NCBI GenBank assembly: GCA_910574805.1 | Contig: CAJTCV010000007.1 | Location: 1 to 64,000, forward strand | Direction of reading: 5' to 3' | DNA from: Lachnospiraceae bacterium | Lineage (GTDB): Bacteria > Bacillota > Clostridia > Lachnospirales > Lachnospiraceae | DNA length: 64,000 nt | In this document: positions 6,784-15,219 of the stretch, piece by piece | Layout of the letters: every line of letters begins with the position of its first letter | Position numbering within the stretch: the stretch's first letter is position 1 | The notes under the pieces: generated by a model | The model's input: the letters and a program-made list of their open reading frames with translations, nothing else | What the model was told of the DNA's origin: nothing | Databases searched by the model: none | Translations under genes and position numbers: made by a program

Positions 6784-6826
6784 TTAGCACTCACCTCTTG
6801 ACACTGCTAACAACTGGTGTTATAGT
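6784..6826 (+). promoter_or_regulatory. clpB promoter overlapped by a CIRCE-like HrcA operator
   Basis: TTGACA (6798-6803), 17 bases, TATAGT (6821-6826). TTAGCACTC (6784-6792), nine bases, then CACTGCTAA (6802-6810) match the CIRCE consensus TTAGCACTC-N9-GAGTGCTAA with two mismatches in the second arm. The operator covers the -35 box, so heat-shock control of clpB by the repressor HrcA is likely. HrcA itself is not in this window. Confidence 0.75.
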
Positions 6827-6877
6827 CACTATAGAACAAATGAGTTCCGTATGCAGCAGTTGAGAGGAGGATGGCAT

Positions 6878-9460
6878 ATGAATTTTCAGAAGTTTACGCA
6901 GAAATCTGTTCAGGCAGTGAATAATCTGGAGAAAACGGCACTGGAATATGGAAATCAGGAGATCGAGCAGGAGCATCTGCTGTACAGTCTTCTGACGCAG
7001 GAGGAGAGCCTGATCGCCAGACTGATCGCAAAGATGGATATAGATGTCACTCTGTTTAAGGAAAGAGCAGAGGAGGCGCTGAATAAAAGAGTAAAGGTGT
7101 CCGGCGGACAGCCTTATGTGGGACAGTATCTGAACCGGGCACTGGTCAGTGCGGAAGACGAGGCGAAGCGGATGGGAGATGAGTACGTCTCGGTCGAACA
7201 TCTGTTCCTGTCACTCCTGGACAATCCGAGCCCGTCCATGAAAGTACTTTTTCAGGAAAACGGTATTACAAGAGACCGGTTCCTGAAAGCCCTGTCCACC
7301 GTCCGGGGCAATCAGCGGGTGACCAGCGACAATCCGGAAGCTACCTATGATACATTAAATAAATACGGCTATGATTTGGTGGAGCGTGCCAGAGAGCAGA
7401 AGCTGGATCCGGTCATCGGAAGAGACGCGGAGATCCGCAATGTGATCCGGATCCTGTCTCGGAAGACGAAGAATAATCCAGTGCTGATCGGAGAACCCGG
7501 CGTCGGCAAGACGGCAGTGGTGGAGGGACTCGCCCAGAGGATCGTCCGGGGGGATGTGCCGGAAGGACTGAAGGAGAAGAAAGTCTTTGCGCTGGATATG
7601 GGCGCGCTGGTGGCAGGAGCCAAATACCGGGGAGAATTTGAGGAACGGTTAAAGGCTGTCCTGGAAGAAGTGCGCAAAAGCGAAGGACGTATTATTTTAT
7701 TTATCGATGAGCTGCATCTGATTGTGGGTGCGGGGAAGACCGACGGCGCCATGGATGCGGGCAATATGTTGAAGCCGCTGCTGGCCAGAGGAGAACTGCA
7801 CTGTATCGGCGCCACGACGCTGGATGAATACCGGCAGTATATTGAGAAGGACGCGGCGCTGGAGCGCCGGTTCCAGCAGGTAATGGTGGAAGAACCGACC
7901 GTAGAGGACACGATTTCCATCCTGCGGGGACTGAAGGAGCGCTATGAGGTATTCCACGGAGTGAAGATCACGGACTCGGCTCTGGTGTCGGCGGCGGCGC
8001 TGTCTCACCGCTATATCTCGGAACGTTTCCTCCCAGACAAAGCCATCGATCTGGTGGATGAGGCATGTGCACTTATCAAGACAGAGCTGGATTCCATGCC
8101 CACGGAGGTGGACGAGCTGCGCCGGAAGGTGCTGCAGCTGGAGATCGAAGAGGCGGCGCTGAAAAAAGAGACGGACCGTCTGAGCCAGGACCGTCTGGAG
8201 TCTCTGCAGAAGGAACTGGCAGAGCTTCGTGATGAATTTAACAATAAGAAAGCTCAGTGGGATGATGAGAAACATTCGGTGGAGCGTCTGAGCAGACTCC
8301 GGGAAGAGATCGAATCGGTCAACAAACAGATCCAGGCGGCGCAGCAGGGATACGATCTGGAGAAAGCGGCGCAGCTTCAGTACGGACAGCTTCCGCAGCT
8401 TCAGAAGCAGCTTTCGGAAGAAGAAGAGAAGGTGAAAAAGCAGGACCTCTCGCTCGTTCATGAGAGCGTGACCGACGAGGAGATCGCCCGGATCATCTCC
8501 CGCTGGACCGGTATTCCGGTGGCGAAGCTGACCGAGAGCGAGCGGAACAAGACGCTGCATCTGGACGAGGAACTGCACAAACGGGTCATCGGACAGGAGG
8601 AAGGCGTCCGGAAGGTGGCGGATGCCATCATCCGTTCCAAAGCCGGCATCAAGGATCCGGGCAAACCCATAGGTTCCTTCCTGTTCCTTGGCCCCACCGG
8701 TGTGGGCAAGACGGAGCTGGCCAAGACGCTGGCGGCCAGTCTGTTCGATGATGAGCAGAATATGGTCCGCATCGATATGAGCGAGTACATGGAGAAATAC
8801 TCCGTATCCCGCCTGATCGGAGCGCCTCCTGGATACGTGGGCTATGAGGAAGGGGGCCAGTTGACGGAGGCGGTCCGCAGAAAGCCTTACTGTGTCGTGC
8901 TCTTTGACGAGGTGGAGAAGGCGCATCCGGATGTGTTCAATGTGCTTCTGCAGGTGCTGGATGACGGACGGATCACAGATTCCCAGGGAAGGACTGTGGA
9001 TTTTAAAAATACGATCCTGATCATGACATCCAATATCGGATCCTCCTGGCTTCTGGAAGGGATTGATGAGAACGGAGAGATCCGTCCGGAGAGTGAGGCG
9101 CTGGTGATGAACGATCTTCGGAACCATTTTCGGCCGGAGTTCCTGAACCGTCTGGATGAGACGATCCTCTTTAAGCCGCTGACAAAAGACAATATCGGTC
9201 ATATTGTGGATCTTCTGCTGAAGGACCTGAACCGGAGACTGGCAGACAGGGAACTGAAGCTGGAGTTGACAGAAGGTGCGAAGGTGTATATCATAGAAAA
9301 CGGATACGATCCGGTGTATGGCGCCCGTCCCCTGAAGCGTTATCTGCAGAAGTATGTGGAAACCATGGCGGCCAGGTATATTCTGGCGGGCCAGGTGCAT
9401 GCAGGAAGCGTCATGCTGGTGGACCGGGGAGCGGACGGACTTGTGATCCGGGAAGCGTGA
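6878..9460 (+). CDS. clpB: ClpB protein disaggregase
   Basis: An AAA+ hexameric chaperone that, with DnaK/DnaJ, pulls proteins out of aggregates. It has 860 residues from the ATG at 6878, which is 7 bases after GAGGAGG. An upstream in-frame ATG at 6851 lacks a site and would add nine residues absent from the family. Order: double Clp N-domain (about 1-145), AAA1 with Walker A GEPGVGKT (about 205-212) and Walker B 'IILFIDELH', a coiled-coil middle domain (about 405-525) that distinguishes ClpB from ClpA/C, AAA2 with Walker A GPTGVGKT (about 605-612), and the ClpB small C-terminal domain. It is preceded by a CIRCE-like operator. Complete and typical. Confidence 0.97.
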   Translation: MNFQKFTQKSVQAVNNLEKTALEYGNQEIEQEHLLYSLLTQEESLIARLIAKMDIDVTLFKERAEEALNKRVKVSGGQPYVGQYLNRALVSAEDEAKRMGDEYVSVEHLFLSLLDNPSPSMKVLFQENGITRDRFLKALSTVRGNQRVTSDNPEATYDTLNKYGYDLVERAREQKLDPVIGRDAEIRNVIRILSRKTKNNPVLIGEPGVGKTAVVEGLAQRIVRGDVPEGLKEKKVFALDMGALVAGAKYRGEFEERLKAVLEEVRKSEGRIILFIDELHLIVGAGKTDGAMDAGNMLKPLLARGELHCIGATTLDEYRQYIEKDAALERRFQQVMVEEPTVEDTISILRGLKERYEVFHGVKITDSALVSAAALSHRYISERFLPDKAIDLVDEACALIKTELDSMPTEVDELRRKVLQLEIEEAALKKETDRLSQDRLESLQKELAELRDEFNNKKAQWDDEKHSVERLSRLREEIESVNKQIQAAQQGYDLEKAAQLQYGQLPQLQKQLSEEEEKVKKQDLSLVHESVTDEEIARIISRWTGIPVAKLTESERNKTLHLDEELHKRVIGQEEGVRKVADAIIRSKAGIKDPGKPIGSFLFLGPTGVGKTELAKTLAASLFDDEQNMVRIDMSEYMEKYSVSRLIGAPPGYVGYEEGGQLTEAVRRKPYCVVLFDEVEKAHPDVFNVLLQVLDDGRITDSQGRTVDFKNTILIMTSNIGSSWLLEGIDENGEIRPESEALVMNDLRNHFRPEFLNRLDETILFKPLTKDNIGHIVDLLLKDLNRRLADRELKLELTEGAKVYIIENGYDPVYGARPLKRYLQKYVETMAARYILAGQVHAGSVMLVDRGADGLVIREA

Positions 9461-9533
9461 TAAAAAGGCCGGGATACTTCCGCTGGATGGTCTCTGTGCG
9501 GACCGTTGATAAAAAGAAAGATGGAGGAAGAGC

Positions 9534-9707
9534 ATGATACCTGACGATCCTGTGATGCTGCTGAGTTATGTCAATACGCAGCTTCGTGACTTTTATCCGG
9601 ACTTTGCAGGCTTTTGTGCAGAGAAGGGCATTGACCCGGAGGCGGTGACGGAGAAGCTTCGCAGCATTGATTATGAATATGACAGCAGGTTAAATCGATT
9701 TGTGTGA
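9534..9707 (+). CDS. DUF4250 family small protein
   Basis: A 57-residue protein, 'MIPDDPVMLLSYVNTQLRDF...' ending 'IDYEYDSRLNRFV', which matches the DUF4250 family of Clostridia in length and in both conserved ends. GGAGGAAG sits 7 bases before the ATG. It lies alone between clpB and the infC leader. Function unknown; the family is small, cytosolic and predicted helical. Confidence 0.8.
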   Translation: MIPDDPVMLLSYVNTQLRDFYPDFAGFCAEKGIDPEAVTEKLRSIDYEYDSRLNRFV

Positions 9708-9708
9708 C

Positions 9709-9738
9709 GGAAAAAACCGGAAAAAACCGGAAAAAACA
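9709..9738. repeat. Three tandem copies of GGAAAAAACC
   Basis: A decamer repeated at 9709-9718, 9719-9728 and 9729-9738 (the last with one mismatch), directly before the infC promoter. It is A-tract DNA phased at about 10 bases, so it may be intrinsically curved and act as an UP-like element. Confidence 0.5.
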
Positions 9739-9749
9739 TTAAAAACCAG

Positions 9750-9778
9750 TTGACAACGGGGCTTTCCTGTGCTATGGT
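9750..9778 (+). promoter_or_regulatory. Promoter of the infC-rpmI-rplT operon
   Basis: TTGACA at 9750-9755, 17 bases, TATGGT at 9773-9778. It drives a leader of about 150 bases before infC. Confidence 0.75.
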
Positions 9779-9805
9779 AGATAAGGTTATGAAATGAAAG
9801 AAGAG

Positions 9806-9916
9806 TATCCACTCTCACCTCGGCACAGGAAGTGACCCGGGTTAATACGGTAAGGCAGTATGCATCTGCATATTTCTTTTGAGTGTTAAAGTGGATAGTT
9901 TTCTATCCACTTTTTT
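9806..9916 (+). promoter_or_regulatory. infC leader attenuator (L20-type autoregulation)
   Basis: TATCCACT (9806-9813) can pair with AGTGGATA (9890-9897). That same segment is the left arm of a perfect 10-bp terminator, AAGTGGATAG / CTATCCACTT (9889-9898 with 9903-9912), followed by T residues. This mutually exclusive pairing is the design of Firmicute infC leaders, in which ribosomal protein L20 favours the terminator to repress its own operon. Binding by L20 is inferred from the gene order. Confidence 0.75.
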
Positions 9917-9936
9917 ATGCGCGGAGGTGTACAGTT

Positions 9937-10446
9937 ATTAGCGAATTAATGATTAATGAGCAGATCAGAGATCGGGAAATCCGACTGATCGGCCAGGATG
10001 GAGAGCAGTTAGGCATTATGTCTGCCAGTGAGGCAATGAAAATGGCGAGGGAGGCTGAGCTGGATCTTGTGAAGATTGCTCCTACTGCAAAGCCGCCGGT
10101 ATGTAAGATCATCGATTATGGCAAATATCGTTACGAGCTGGCGAGAAAAGAGAAGGAAGCAAGAAAGAAACAGAAAACCATCGAAATCAAAGAAGTTCGT
10201 CTGTCTCCGAATATTGACGACAACGACCTGAACACGAAAGTCAGTGCGGCAAGAAAATTTATTCAGAAGGGTGACAAGGTAAAGGTCACTCTGCGTTTTC
10301 GCGGCCGCGAGATGGCGCATGTACAGAGCAGTAAGCGGATCCTGGATGTATTTGCCGAGAAACTGGCAGATATCGCCGTTGTCGACCGTGCGCCGAAGAT
10401 GGAAGGCCGCAGCATGACCATGTTTTTCAGTGAAAAACGTAATTAA
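9937..10446 (+). CDS. infC: Translation initiation factor IF-3
   Basis: IF-3, 169 residues, binds the 30S subunit, keeps it apart from 50S and checks start-codon and initiator tRNA choice. N-domain 'LMINEQIRDREIRLIG...' (about 1-75), a lysine-rich linker, and C-domain with 'IEIKEVRLSPNID..DLNTK' and 'DKVKVTLRFRGREMAH' (about 85-169). The start is the rare codon ATT at 9937, 8 bases after GGAGGT, as in many infC genes, where the poor codon lets IF-3 repress its own translation. The longer ATG-started frame from 9883 would begin inside the terminator hairpin and is rejected. Confidence 0.93.
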   Translation: MSELMINEQIRDREIRLIGQDGEQLGIMSASEAMKMAREAELDLVKIAPTAKPPVCKIIDYGKYRYELARKEKEARKKQKTIEIKEVRLSPNIDDNDLNTKVSAARKFIQKGDKVKVTLRFRGREMAHVQSSKRILDVFAEKLADIAVVDRAPKMEGRSMTMFFSEKRN

Positions 10447-10551
10447 CTTATCCAGAAAGCTGTAAAAGGCAGGTCCCTCACCGGGGCCGGTAAGTTATGC
10501 CAGCCCTGAGGCTGGGCAATCATAGAATCTATTTACAGGAGGAATCAACAC

Positions 10552-10749
10552 ATGCCAAAGGTAAAGACAAGCAGAGCAGCTGCAAAACGTTTTAAAAAGA
10601 CCGGAACCGGACAGTTAAAAAGAATGAAAGCTTATAAAAGCCATATCTTAACTAAAAAGTCTCAGAAGAGAAAGAGGAATCTCAGAAAATCGACGATCAC
10701 GGATGCTACCAATGTAAAGAGCATGAAGAAGATTTTACCGTATTTATAA
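10552..10749 (+). CDS. rpmI: Ribosomal protein bL35
   Basis: A 65-residue, very basic 50S protein: '[20 protein letters not shown]...' through '[17 protein letters not shown]' to 'MKKILPYL', the bL35 signature at standard length. AGGAGGAA precedes the ATG. Second gene of the infC operon. Confidence 0.97.
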   Translation: MPKVKTSRAAAKRFKKTGTGQLKRMKAYKSHILTKKSQKRKRNLRKSTITDATNVKSMKKILPYL

Positions 10750-10776
10750 GATCTGGACAGTTAAGGAGGAAGAAAA

Positions 10777-11136
10777 ATGGCAAGAGTTAAAGGCGGATTA
10801 AACGCTAAAAAGAGACATAATAGAGTACTGAAGCTCGCGAAGGGCTACAGAGGAGCAAGAAGCAAGCAGTACAGGGTTGCAAAACAGTCTGTTATGAGAG
10901 CGCTGACCAGTGCATACGCAGGGCGCAAGCAGAGAAAGCGTCAGTTCAGACAGCTCTGGATCGCACGGATTAATGCGGCGGCACGTATGAACGGACTGTC
11001 CTACAGCAGGTTTATGTATGGCCTTAAAACTGCAGGTGTGGAGATGAACCGGAAGATTCTTGCAGACATGGCAGTAAATGATGCAGCTTCCTTTACGGCT
11101 CTGGCAGAGACGGCGAAGACTGCACTGAATAAATAA
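10777..11136 (+). CDS. rplT: Ribosomal protein bL20
   Basis: A 119-residue 50S assembly protein. It opens '[23 protein letters not shown]', includes '[24 protein letters not shown]', and ends in the globular domain used both for 23S binding and for repression of the infC leader. AAGGAGGAA precedes the ATG, 27 bases after rpmI. Confidence 0.97.
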   Translation: MARVKGGLNAKKRHNRVLKLAKGYRGARSKQYRVAKQSVMRALTSAYAGRKQRKRQFRQLWIARINAAARMNGLSYSRFMYGLKTAGVEMNRKILADMAVNDAASFTALAETAKTALNK

Positions 11137-11150
11137 GGACCATTTTATAC

Positions 11151-11200
11151 AAAAGCCCTTGGGAGGACTGCTGTAAGGCAGGCTTTTCGAGGGTTTTGTT
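11151..11200 (+). terminator. Terminator after rplT
   Basis: AAAAGCCCTTG (11151-11161) pairs imperfectly (one bulge) with CGAGGGTTTT (11188-11197), and TTTTGTTT follows. The loop contains a second small hairpin. It could work in both directions. Confidence 0.6.
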
Positions 11201-11250
11201 TGCAGGAACTTTCATGGGATCTGAAGCACAGGTGGAAAGGAGAGAGGATC

Positions 11251-12270
11251 ATGACAAAGATCGAGATCATATCCGGTTTTCTGGGGGCCGGCAAGACAAC
11301 ACTGATCAGGAAAATGCTGAAAGAGGTATTTGCAGGGGAGAAGATCGTCCTCATTGAAAATGAATTTGGAGAGATTGGTATTGACGGAGGATTTTTAAAA
11401 GAAGCGGGTATCCAGATCACGGAGATGAATTCCGGGTGTATCTGCTGTTCTCTGGTGGGAGATTTTGGAGCGGCCCTGAAGGAAGTGATTGAGACCTATG
11501 CGCCGGACCGCATCCTGATCGAGCCGTCCGGAGTGGGTAAGCTGTCAGATGTGACAAAAGCAGTGCAGGGGGTTGCAGCGCAGGAGCCGGTGGAGCTGAA
11601 CAGTTCTGTGACCGTGGTAGACGGACAGAAATGCCGGATGTATATGAAGAATTTCGGAGAATTTTTCAATAATCAGGTGGAGCATGCAGGGACGATTGTC
11701 ATCAGTCGAACGCAGAAGATGACAGAGGAGAAACTGGAGGCCTGCGTGAAAATGCTGCGGGAGAAGAATGAGAAGGCAACCATCATCACAACTCCCTGGG
11801 AGGAACTGAAAGGAGAACAGATTCTGGCCGCCATGCAGCATCAGGACCTGCTGATGAAAGAAGAGCTGGAGATACATGAGCATGGCAGCCACGGAGACCA
11901 TGACCACAGCCATATGCATGACCATGGTGACGACTGTACCTGCGGATGCCATGATCATGATCATCACCACCACCATCATGCAGATGAAGTGTTTGCGAGC
12001 TGGGGCAGGGAGGCGCCTCACAGATACAGTGAGGAGAAGCTGCGCGGGATTCTGAAAGCGCTTTCAGACAGTGACGAGTATGGCATCATTCTGCGTGCCA
12101 AAGGCATCGTGCCCTGCACAGACGGGGGCTGGCTGCATTTTGACATGGTTCCGGAGGAGGCGGAAGTGCGCCGCGGGGAGGCAGATTACACGGGCCGTCT
12201 CTGTGTGATCGGTTCTCATCTGGACGGAGAAGGACTGGAGAAGCTGTTTGAGCTTGTTCAGGGAGAATAA
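11251..12270 (+). CDS. G3E (CobW/ZNG-type) metallochaperone GTPase with His-rich tail
   Basis: A GTP-driven metal-insertion chaperone of the CobW/COG0523 family, 339 residues. Walker A GFLGAGKTT (residues 9-17), switch 'ENEFGEIGIDG', the metal-binding CxCC motif 'SGCICCSL' (Cys63, 65, 66) and 'EPSGVG' are intact. A His/Asp/Cys-rich insert (about residues 209-248) contains runs such as H-D-H-H-H-H-H-H and C-T-C-G-C, likely metal storage or delivery, before the CobW C-terminal domain. The ATG at 11251 follows GGAGAG; an in-frame ATG at 11200 has no site. It forms a pair with the next GTPase gene, 13 bases downstream. The metal (Zn, Ni or Co) cannot be told from sequence. Confidence 0.88.
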   Translation: MTKIEIISGFLGAGKTTLIRKMLKEVFAGEKIVLIENEFGEIGIDGGFLKEAGIQITEMNSGCICCSLVGDFGAALKEVIETYAPDRILIEPSGVGKLSDVTKAVQGVAAQEPVELNSSVTVVDGQKCRMYMKNFGEFFNNQVEHAGTIVISRTQKMTEEKLEACVKMLREKNEKATIITTPWEELKGEQILAAMQHQDLLMKEELEIHEHGSHGDHDHSHMHDHGDDCTCGCHDHDHHHHHHADEVFASWGREAPHRYSEEKLRGILKALSDSDEYGIILRAKGIVPCTDGGWLHFDMVPEEAEVRRGEADYTGRLCVIGSHLDGEGLEKLFELVQGE

Positions 12271-12283
12271 GGAGCGGCCCGCG

Positions 12284-13222
12284 ATGAAGATTCCTGTATT
12301 TGTTATTCATGGATTTTTGGAGAGTGGTAAGACCAGTTTTGCGCTGGAGACCCTGGCGGATGAGTATTTTTCCGGCGGGGAACGCAATCTGGTTCTGGCC
12401 TGTGAAGAAGGGGTCGAGGAGTACGAGGAGGAGGCGCTGAAGCGTGCCAACGCCACACTGGTCATGCTGGAGGACAAAAGCGAATTCAACGAGATGTTCC
12501 TGGCTGAGTGCCAGAAGAAATACAGGCCCACGCAGATCGTGCTGGAATACAACTGTATGTGGGGAATGGACTTTCTCCGGGACATGTATATGCCCGGAGG
12601 CTGGTTCGTGGCGCAGGTCATCACAGTGGTGGACGCGTCTACCTTCGATGTGTATCTGAAAAATATGAAATCTCTCTTTATGGAGATGGCAAAGGACTCT
12701 GATCTGATCATATTCAACCGGAGCAGTGACGATACGCCGGCGGCCACATATAAGCGCAATATGCGTGCGGTAAATCCCAAAGCACAGGTGGTATTTGAGA
12801 AAGAAGACGGGAGCATGCTGGAATTTGAGGAAGAGCTTCCCTTTGATCTGGAGGCGGATGTGATCGAGATCGCAGATGTGGATTATGGGATCTGGTATAT
12901 CGATGCCATGGACCATCCGGAAAAGTATGACGGGAAGACGATTCGGTTCACCGCCATGGTCTATACAGGCAGGCGCCTGCCTGAAGGCTGTTTCGTTCCC
13001 GGACGTATGGCCATGACCTGCTGCGCGGATGACACGGCGTTCATCGGTTTTCTGTGCAGATCTTCATATGTAGACCGCCTGAAGCAGAAACAGTGGATCA
13101 CGGTCACTGCCAGGGCTCATGTGGAGAAGCGTGAGGAATACAACGGAGAGGAAGGGATTGTCCTTCATTCTGTGAACATCAAGTCAGCTGCCAGGCCGGA
13201 AGAAGAGCTGGTTTATTTTTGA
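12284..13222 (+). CDS. Divergent G3E GTPase fused to a DUF1980-like domain
   Basis: 312 residues. The N-terminal half is a degenerate G3E GTPase: Walker A GFLESGKTS (residues 10-18) is present, but the CxCC metal motif of the family is missing, with 'VLEYNCMWGM' in the position that usually follows switch II. The C-terminal ~90 residues ('IRFTAMVYTGRRLPEGCFVPGRMAMTCC', 'IGFLCRSS', 'WITVTARAH') resemble the C-terminal OB-like part of DUF1980/YcgQ proteins, including a paired Cys. DUF1980 proteins commonly sit beside CobW GTPases and permeases in zinc-linked operons. ATG 12284 is chosen behind AAGGAG; earlier codons lie inside the previous gene. Probable partner of the upstream chaperone. Confidence 0.75.
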   Translation: MKIPVFVIHGFLESGKTSFALETLADEYFSGGERNLVLACEEGVEEYEEEALKRANATLVMLEDKSEFNEMFLAECQKKYRPTQIVLEYNCMWGMDFLRDMYMPGGWFVAQVITVVDASTFDVYLKNMKSLFMEMAKDSDLIIFNRSSDDTPAATYKRNMRAVNPKAQVVFEKEDGSMLEFEEELPFDLEADVIEIADVDYGIWYIDAMDHPEKYDGKTIRFTAMVYTGRRLPEGCFVPGRMAMTCCADDTAFIGFLCRSSYVDRLKQKQWITVTARAHVEKREEYNGEEGIVLHSVNIKSAARPEEELVYF

Positions 13223-13255
13223 TACGGGAATGTGTCGTATATGATTGCATGCAGA

Positions 13256-13291
13256 AAAAAGGGAATGCCGCCAGTACGGGATTCCCTTTTG
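13256..13291. terminator. Bidirectional terminator between the GTPase and XRE genes
   Basis: AAAAAGGGAAT (13256-13266) pairs with ATTCCCTTTT (13281-13290). A-rich on the left and T-rich on the right, so it serves the two convergent genes. Confidence 0.8.
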
Positions 13292-13303
13292 TAAATGATG
13301 GAC

Positions 13304-13624
13304 TTATTTGTCTGCAAACAGAACTTTCAGGAGATTGATAGCCAGCGTCTTCTCCTCAGCCGTGCGGTCATGCATAAGCTGGATCAACAGATTGATACTG
13401 GTGTCGTCCGATGCTATGACGTAATCAGACAGAAGGAAATCGATGGTAACTCCCAGACGGTTTACTACCTTTACCAGCTTGTCCAAAGTCAGACTTCTTT
13501 CGCCCCGCTCAATCTGACCAATGTAGGCAGTGGATACTCCGACCTCTTCCGCTAACTTCTCCTGGGTCAGATTCAGCCTTAGACGTTCTTCGCGAATTCT
13601 TTTCCCTAATGCATGATAATCCAT
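13304..13624 (-). CDS. XRE-family regulator, divergent from the polysaccharide locus
   Basis: 106 residues. The N-terminal Cro/C1 HTH 'ERLRLNLTQEKLAEEVGVSTAYIGQIERGERSLTLDKLVKVVNRLGV' (about 13-60) is complete. It is followed by 'TIDFLLSDYV' and a helical C-terminal region ('NLLIQLMHDRTAEEKTLAINLLKVL') probably used for dimerisation. It reads away from the 48-kb polysaccharide locus and shares a 299-base promoter region with it that contains a TTGACA/TGTCAA palindrome, so it is the best candidate for a local regulator. GAAAGGAAGG lies upstream of its ATG. Confidence 0.87.
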   Translation of the reverse strand: MDYHALGKRIREERLRLNLTQEKLAEEVGVSTAYIGQIERGERSLTLDKLVKVVNRLGVTIDFLLSDYVIASDDTSINLLIQLMHDRTAEEKTLAINLLKVLFADK

Positions 13625-13730
13625 TTTTTTACCTTCCTTTCAGACTGGGTTCTCTACATAAATAATACTTTGAAACAGGTCACAATTAGAATCTACGGAG
13701 AGCATTTTTTAAGATACATTGTAAAAATAT

Positions 13731-13759
13731 TTGACATTTTTGTCAAGATGTTGTATGAT
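13731..13759 (+). promoter_or_regulatory. Distal locus promoter with palindromic operator
   Basis: TTGACA (13731-13736), 17 bases, TATGAT (13754-13759). The -35 hexamer is the left arm of a palindrome TTGACA-TTTT-TGTCAA (13731-13746), well placed for a repressor to block RNA polymerase. The nearby XRE protein is the likely binder (inference). Confidence 0.65.
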
Positions 13760-13818
13760 AATCCATCTTTAAAGTTAGATATTCTGGATACTTTCGCGGA
13801 TAAAGCTGAAATATTTGC

Positions 13819-13847
13819 TTGCAGTCTCCTGCAGCAGTGTATATAAT
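13819..13847 (+). promoter_or_regulatory. Proximal locus promoter
   Basis: TTGCAG (13819-13824), 17 bases, TATAAT (13842-13847). It is 76 bases before the first polysaccharide gene. The leader between them contains CCAC (13860-13863) ... GTGG (13881-13884), able to close a small hairpin of unknown role. Confidence 0.6.
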
Positions 13848-13923
13848 AAGTACAAATTGCCACGGCTGCTGATGCGGATGGTGGTATCTTTAGTGTGTGT
13901 CAGAAACAGAAGGTGATCGTGGT

Positions 13924-15219
13924 ATGGTGCTGAAGAAAATAGAAATACCGGAGAAGTTAATTCTTATAAAAAAATATCTGGGAAAAACAGCAGATGTATT
14001 ATATGTGCTTTTCTTTACAATAACCCTTGTGGTCTCTTTTCTTGGGGATACAAAGTTCGAGATTCCATGGAAGGAATGGATGCAGGGCGATACAGGATAT
14101 TTTATAATTAATAATTTGGTGTTTCATACAGAAGTGATATTGCTTATTATCCTGATCTGCAGATATTTATTCAGTTGTCGATATGATATTAAAGTATATT
14201 TGATGACGTTTGTTGCCTGTTGGTGTGCATTCCATGCATATGAAGTCAGAGGAAAAGCTGTGGAAGAAATACTGGCTTTTTTTCTGCTGTTGTTTGGTGC
14301 ACGGGGATTTTCTTTTCGAAAGCTGATGAAATGGTATACCATAGTAATCGAGATATTGTTTATGATAACTGTGGTGGCATCACAGACTGGATATGTGGAA
14401 AATCTGATATATGATTTTGAAGACAGAAATATCAGGATTTCGTTTGGCTTTACGTATCCAACAATTTTTGCAGCGCATCTTTTTTTCCTGTTTTTGTGCC
14501 TGTGGTATCTGGCCGGAGATCGATGGAATCTGATTCTTGCAATACTGTCATTACTGGCTTCCTGTCTTGTATATATAGGAAGTGAAGCAAGACTCAGCAG
14601 TATCTGTTTCCTGGCTCTTGCTGTGATTCTGGTGCTGCGTAAAATAAAAATAAGGTGGATGTGCAAACAGGGAGAGCACTATAAGATGAACCATATTTTT
14701 GCCAGGGTGTTAGCGCTGACTCCGATTGTGTGTGCATTTATGATGCATATGTTAAGCCTCCTTTATTCTTCTGATATAAAATGGATGGTACAACTGAATC
14801 AGTTGATCACGAATCGTCTGAGCCTTGCAAAAAAGGGGATTGAAGTATATGGATTTCATTTATGGGGCAGCAGCATCCCTATGATCGGAATGGGAGGATC
14901 TGTTGAGACGAGGGTGAATTATTTTTACCTGGACAGTATTTATATACAGGTAAGCCTGATTGCAGGACTGGTAATGCTGGGGATTGTACTGATTGTGCTT
15001 TTTGAAGCCGGTTATAAAGCAAAAGCATCACAGGAATGGATATTACTTTGGGTATTGGCATTTACGGGTATACATTGCCTGATTGAAGAGCATCTTTTAA
15101 GTATTGCTGTCTGTCCGTTCTTATTTGCAGCGTCTACAGAGGTTGTGCGGAAGCGCAGATCATGTGGCGATGGCTTTGAATCACATATTATGGATAAGGA
15201 GAATAATCCGGAAACATGA
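13924..15219 (+). CDS. Wzy-like polysaccharide polymerase
   Basis: A 431-residue integral membrane protein with about ten hydrophobic segments and a longer polar loop before the last third ('QLITNRLSLAKKGIEVYGFHLWG', about 290-320), the usual plan of O-antigen/capsule polymerases that join repeat units at the outer membrane face. No Wzy_C motif is clear; such proteins are poorly conserved. ATG 13924 follows AGAAGGTGAT; the GTG at 13897 has no site. AT-rich compared with the backbone. It overlaps the next gene by 4 bases. It could also be an EpsG-like or ligase-like protein. Confidence 0.65.
   Translation: MVLKKIEIPEKLILIKKYLGKTADVLYVLFFTITLVVSFLGDTKFEIPWKEWMQGDTGYFIINNLVFHTEVILLIILICRYLFSCRYDIKVYLMTFVACWCAFHAYEVRGKAVEEILAFFLLLFGARGFSFRKLMKWYTIVIEILFMITVVASQTGYVENLIYDFEDRNIRISFGFTYPTIFAAHLFFLFLCLWYLAGDRWNLILAILSLLASCLVYIGSEARLSSICFLALAVILVLRKIKIRWMCKQGEHYKMNHIFARVLALTPIVCAFMMHMLSLLYSSDIKWMVQLNQLITNRLSLAKKGIEVYGFHLWGSSIPMIGMGGSVETRVNYFYLDSIYIQVSLIAGLVMLGIVLIVLFEAGYKAKASQEWILLWVLAFTGIHCLIEEHLLSIAVCPFLFAASTEVVRKRRSCGDGFESHIMDKENNPET

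Noticed and set aside
7697-9535. Long minus-strand open frame of 612 codons opposite clpB
   Set aside because: It is the antisense shadow of a GC-rich, strongly conserved gene, with no ribosome binding site and low-complexity His/Leu/Arg composition.
9883-9936. ATG-started N-terminal extension of infC
   Set aside because: It would begin inside the leader terminator hairpin and adds 18 residues absent from IF-3; the ATT at 9937 has the proper spacing from GGAGGT.
11880-11985. Simple-sequence CAT/GAC-rich tract as a possible non-coding repeat
   Set aside because: It is in frame and encodes the His/Asp-rich metal-binding insert of the CobW-type GTPase.
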